23,057 bases of DNA, taken from assembly GCA_036897625.1 (NCBI GenBank), contig JAYMTA010000917.1:1-23057 (forward strand), written 5' to 3'. How positions within the stretch are numbered: the stretch's first letter is position 1; the number at the start of each line of letters is the position of its first letter. This DNA comes from Pelargonium cotyledonis (Eukaryota > Streptophyta > Magnoliopsida > Geraniales > Geraniaceae). Below are positions 20,701-23,057 of the stretch, piece after piece. Below the pieces are notes generated by a model. The model saw only the letters and a program-made list of their open reading frames with translations, was not told the DNA's origin and made no database searches. A program made the position numbers and the translations under genes.

Positions 20701-20780
20701 TGAATTTTCCGGCGAGTTCATGCATTTTCCAAGGAGTTCAAGAATTTTCTGGCGAGTTCATGAATTTTCCGGCGAGTTTG
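20701..20780. repeat. 20-bp x 4 minisatellite inside the MULE
   Basis: Four exactly phased units (20701, 20721, 20741, 20761) follow the pattern TGAATTTTCCGGCGAGTTCA, with a few substitutions in units 2 to 4. The period is not a multiple of three, so it does not encode a protein repeat. It lies about 110 bp inside the right terminal repeat. Confidence 0.92.
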
Positions 20781-20892
20781 GGTTGAAGAAGAAGGGTTAA
20801 AGTCAAGGGATTTTAGAAGTTTTCAAAAAAAAAAAAAAATGGTATTGTGCTGGGCACATAATCAAATGGTGTCATTTCCGTCAAATTTAACT

Positions 20893-21002
20893 GACGGAAA
20901 CGACTTTGCATATTATAAAGTATCAAAAACAACGAAAAAAATACTTTAGGTCTTCTAACTGAAAAGAAGGTTTACTATAGAATATGAAATTATAATTACT
21001 CC
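20893..21002 (-). repeat. Right terminal inverted repeat of the MULE
   Basis: This is the complement of the left arm. Its inner edge GACGGAAA is itself half of a local palindrome (TTTCCGTCA...TGACGGAAA, 20875-20900), so the pairing may extend slightly inward. Confidence 0.88.
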
Positions 21003-21042
21003 TATAAATAAATAGAGCCTTAAATATTATCAACTTAAAGTT

Positions 21043-21229
21043 GTGTTTGGGAACATGAATTTTGGATTTGAAATGTTGTATTTCAAATACAAATATAATG
21101 TTTGAGAAAACATAAAATTTCAAATGACAAAATATGAGCTGTCATTTGAAATCTCATGTTCAAAGCATGTTTTGAAAACTATTGGATTTCACTCAAATCC
21201 AAATCCAAATTCTTGAAGTTTCCAAACAC
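21043..21229. mobile_element. MITE-like imperfect inverted repeat, about 187 bp
   Basis: The left end GTGTTTGGGAACATGAATTT and the complement of the right end (GTGTTTGGAAACTTCAAGAA) are inverted copies, and both continue into TTTGGATTTG. The interior has further inverted ATTTGAAAT-type repeats. I could not define a target duplication, so the superfamily is undecided (hAT- or Harbinger-type possible). It lies 40 bp from the MULE. Confidence 0.55.
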
Positions 21230-21946
21230 CTCATTTGATTCAAATTCAGCATTACAAATCAAATGAAGGTTAGTTTAGAATGTGTTACCAATCAAAATCA
21301 AATTTTCTAACTAAGCAAATTCATCTGGTTAGTCTTGTACATACTTAGTGTTAATTATGTTTTACTTGGCCTAAATCACTCCAACCAAGCCAAGTATTAC
21401 TTTACTTACATAACTTACTAACAACTAAGAACATTATCTATGATTCGACTCTTATAATTTAGTAAAATATATGGAGTTTCGAAATGATATGTTGTTTCGG
21501 CTTTTTTCTTGATCAAGTGTCGGAGTAGATGACGCTGGTCGTGGGCCAAGATTTTGGATCGGTGCCCTTGGTCGAAGGTTAAGACTTTGGGGGTCGGTGT
21601 TGCTAGCCTTGGTTGAAGCATATTGCGGACACAGGTTAGCTCACTGTTAAGCGGTAACTCGGAATGTGTTCGAAGAGACTTCTTCTACCGTAAAAGTAAG
21701 ATCTTCACACAATTTATATGATTTATTTATTATAACTCGAATATCTTCAAAGAACGTTAGAGGAGATTGAATAACGTTCAAATGTCTTGAAGAACACACA
21801 AAAAAAATTCAATTGTCATTCTATTCAATTCATAATCATAAAGAAATTAAACAACAACAAGAGCATTGAAAATGACAAATTTACATAAAAACCTGAAAAA
21901 TACCAAAAAGGTCATTTCACAGACAACTGGTCTGATCCTCTGCTGC
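21230..21946. other. Intergenic DNA and 3' flank of the membrane protein gene
   Basis: TACTTGGC at about 21362 and GCCAAGTA at about 21388 form a short inverted pair. The segment 21510-21660 is GC-richer than its surroundings and may be old retroelement sequence, but no domain is readable. The part nearest 21946 should include the 3'UTR of the minus-strand gene. Confidence 0.35.
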
Positions 21947-22354
21947 TCAAGAGTGGCTGTTTCCAATTCCATGTGAACTCTCTGGTGTTTCTTGCCCTTC
22001 AACCTTCATCTCTGGCGGTGGTGCCTCCACCGGGATATCCTCTCTGTGGCCGGACCCACCTCCTTCCGCCCTCGGTCTCGGCAGCGGCCCGACCTGACCG
22101 TCGAGACAGGAGGAGCATTTCCTCTCCACCCACCCTTCCACATCGTACTGGCCGTGTCCCATTATCCGGCGGCCGGAGCAGAGCCTTCCAATCATGCCGG
22201 CGATCACTCCCAGGATGGTTATCACCGCCAGAACGGCAATCACCGGGCCGACTGACCCGTGACCGCCGCGAGAGGAGTAAGCTTGCTGTTGGGTCAGAGG
22301 CAGAGCAGTCAGAGGCGGTGGCAGCTGCTGCTGGTCTACTGGTGTTGCAGACAT
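21947..22354 (-). CDS. Small plant-specific single-pass membrane protein, 135 aa
   Basis: A single open frame of 135 codons plus stop. The Pro/Gln-rich N-terminus (QQQLPPPLTALPLTQQQ) is followed by one strong membrane segment at about residues 37-58 (GPVIAVLAVITILGVIAGMI). A conserved-looking juxtamembrane block comes next: GRLCSGRRIMGHGQYDVEGW, then VERKCSSCLDG with a CxxC pair. The tail is acidic and Pro-rich. I recognise this TM-GRLCSGRR-GYGQYD-EGW-CxxC arrangement from short uncharacterised plant proteins, which supports a real gene; no function is established. The Arg-rich side after the segment suggests a cytosolic C-terminus. The overlapping opposite-strand frames at 21973-22371 are shadows. 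The start is the only ATG with this frame before a plausible splice acceptor. Confidence 0.78.
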   Translation of the reverse strand: MSATPVDQQQLPPPLTALPLTQQQAYSSRGGHGSVGPVIAVLAVITILGVIAGMIGRLCSGRRIMGHGQYDVEGWVERKCSSCLDGQVGPLPRPRAEGGGSGHREDIPVEAPPPEMKVEGQETPESSHGIGNSHS

Positions 22355-22380
22355 GTCATCAAACCTCCTGAAGTGCTGTC

Positions 22381-22382
22381 CT
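22381..22382 (-). other. Possible 5'UTR splice acceptor of the membrane protein gene
   Basis: On the minus strand AAATTTTCACAG|GACAGCAC ends a pyrimidine-leaning tract 26 bp before the ATG at 22354. If used, the leader would have an upstream exon, possibly in the GC-rich block 22880-23020. Not proven. Confidence 0.35.
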
Positions 22383-22399
22383 GTGAAAATTTGAAGCTC

Positions 22400-23057
22400 A
22401 GATCCAGAAATAGCAAAACTATTATCTGAGTTTTCACGGTTTAGCTCTGAAAAATCAGAAAAATGGTATTTTTAAGTATTTTGGAGAGAACAAAGAGGTG
22501 AAATGAGGAATTTATCTCCGAAAATGTCTAATTTTTTAGCACATGAGCTTTTGAAGATACTAGACAGTTCTTGGGTTTTAAGTTTTCATATTATGTTTAA
22601 GTTTTATGATAAAAAAATGATTTTTGGACCCAAAAAAAAAAGACACACAATGGGGAAAAGGAGGAAATGATGAGGTTAGTCTTTGTTAGATGTTGAAAAA
22701 GGAGAGCAAAAAACAGAGAATAAGAGGAAACGTGGGAAAAATTAACCAAAGAGATTAAAAACAAAAGTTTTGTGAGAGTAGTGGAGCTTCCTATGGACAA
22801 TGTTTCTGCTTATAGACCTCAAGAATTTATGAAGAGCTCTGTTCTTGACTTGAAAGTGAAAAGAGACATTAGCTACAAATGGGCGGTGGTATGGGCTTCT
22901 CCAGCGGGGACGAGAGCTGCCTCGATCATATAAAGCTCCGGCGAGATGAAGATTACGACGAGACGAAGCTCCGTAGTAGGCGGCCGGCGGTGGGTTCTTC
23001 CATCGACGAAGAAGATGAAGCTTCGTTCTTTATTATTATTATAATTTATTTATATTT
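22400..23057 (-). other. Upstream region and possible leader exon of the membrane protein gene
   Basis: The part 22400-22860 is AT-rich and fits a leader intron or promoter. The block 22880-23020 is GC-rich and, read on the minus strand, starts after an AT-rich TATA-like stretch (23023-23057) with a CTTCATCTTCTTCGTCG leader-like tract. A 16-codon upstream frame (23003-22953, MEEPTAGRLLRSFVSS) lies in it. The plus-strand alternative, TATAAA at 22930 with a 32-codon frame from 22946, is weaker. Confidence 0.3.

Larger units (their letters stand above)
19739..21002. mobile_element. Non-autonomous Mutator-like element (MULE), 1,264 bp, with 9-bp target duplication
   Basis: Terminal inverted repeats of about 110 bp lie at 19739-19847 and 20893-21002. 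Aligned head to head they share long exact blocks such as TAAACCTTCTTTTCA and TTTCGTTGTTTTTGATA and both end in TTTCCGTC. Outer ends read AGAGTAATTACAG and, complemented, GGAGTAATTATAA. Both sides are flanked by the identical 9-mer TATAAATAA (19730-19738 and 21003-21011), the target duplication size of the Mutator superfamily. No transposase frame is inside, so it is non-autonomous. The interior has a CT-rich block with an open frame (19855-20160), a palindrome, and a 20-bp minisatellite. This is the layout of a Pack-MULE candidate, but the source of the interior is not identified. Confidence 0.88.

Noticed and set aside
19739-21002. Autonomous MULE with transposase
   Set aside because: The element is only 1,264 bp and no frame resembles a MuDR-type transposase.
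21973-22371. Plus-strand frames of 132 and 87 codons opposite the membrane protein
   Set aside because: They are antisense shadows of the GC-richer coding sequence; the minus frame has the membrane segment and the conserved block.
22946-23044. Plus-strand 32-codon frame after TATAAA at 22930
   Set aside because: Too short and without family features; the minus-strand leader reading fits better, though neither is proven.

Overview
The window is nuclear DNA of a flowering plant, most likely a core eudicot and possibly an asterid (the lineage is inferred from protein flavour only). The signs are AT-rich intergenic DNA, short exons split by GT-AG introns, plant-only families (phytocyanin, CYP71-type P450, terpene synthase), a plant CYP40 with the usual TPR tail, and plant MITEs. 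The exon models were joined by hand; each keeps its reading frame across every splice junction.

Layout, left to right. (1) 1-508, minus: the 5' part of a secreted phytocyanin-like gene that runs off the left edge. (2) 1568-4549, plus: a complete five-exon RING/DUF1232 membrane E3 ligase of the RNF170 type, 221 aa. (3) 4550-6526: intergenic DNA with a relic terpene synthase 3' exon (about 5258-5455) and a LINE RNase H relic (6201-6344). (4) 6527-10135, plus: a complete eight-exon ARMC6-like armadillo gene, 465 aa. (5) 10136-10936: convergent 3' spacer with diverged tandem repeats. (6) 10937-14742, minus: a complete eight-exon CYP40/SQUINT-type cyclophilin, 361 aa. (7) 14743-16185: spacer with a second LINE RNase H relic and an intact-looking 263-bp Stowaway MITE. 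(8) 16186-17880, minus: a CYP71-type P450 pseudogene with three frame breaks and no heme-ligating cysteine. (9) 17881-19729: repeat-rich spacer with a 120-bp tandem duplication. (10) 19739-21002: a previously unmarked 1,264-bp Mutator-like element with about 110-bp terminal inverted repeats and a perfect 9-bp target duplication. It holds a possible captured coding fragment and a 20-bp x 4 minisatellite. (11) 21043-21229: a MITE-like inverted repeat. (12) 21947-22354, minus: a small single-pass membrane protein gene, probably with a 5'UTR intron and a leader reaching the right edge.

The intact genes are unrelated housekeeping or regulatory genes: protein quality control (RNF170-like), an ARM-repeat protein, and HSP90/AGO1 co-chaperoning (CYP40). 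They do not form a pathway. The terpene synthase relic and the P450 pseudogene, about 11 kb apart, could be remains of specialised terpenoid metabolism, but this is weak. The most notable observations are the Mutator-like element, the two independent GC-AG introns in neighbouring conserved genes (ARMC6 intron 7 and CYP40 intron 1), and the precise lesions of the P450. I saw no tRNA, rRNA, CRISPR, operon or bacterial-type system.
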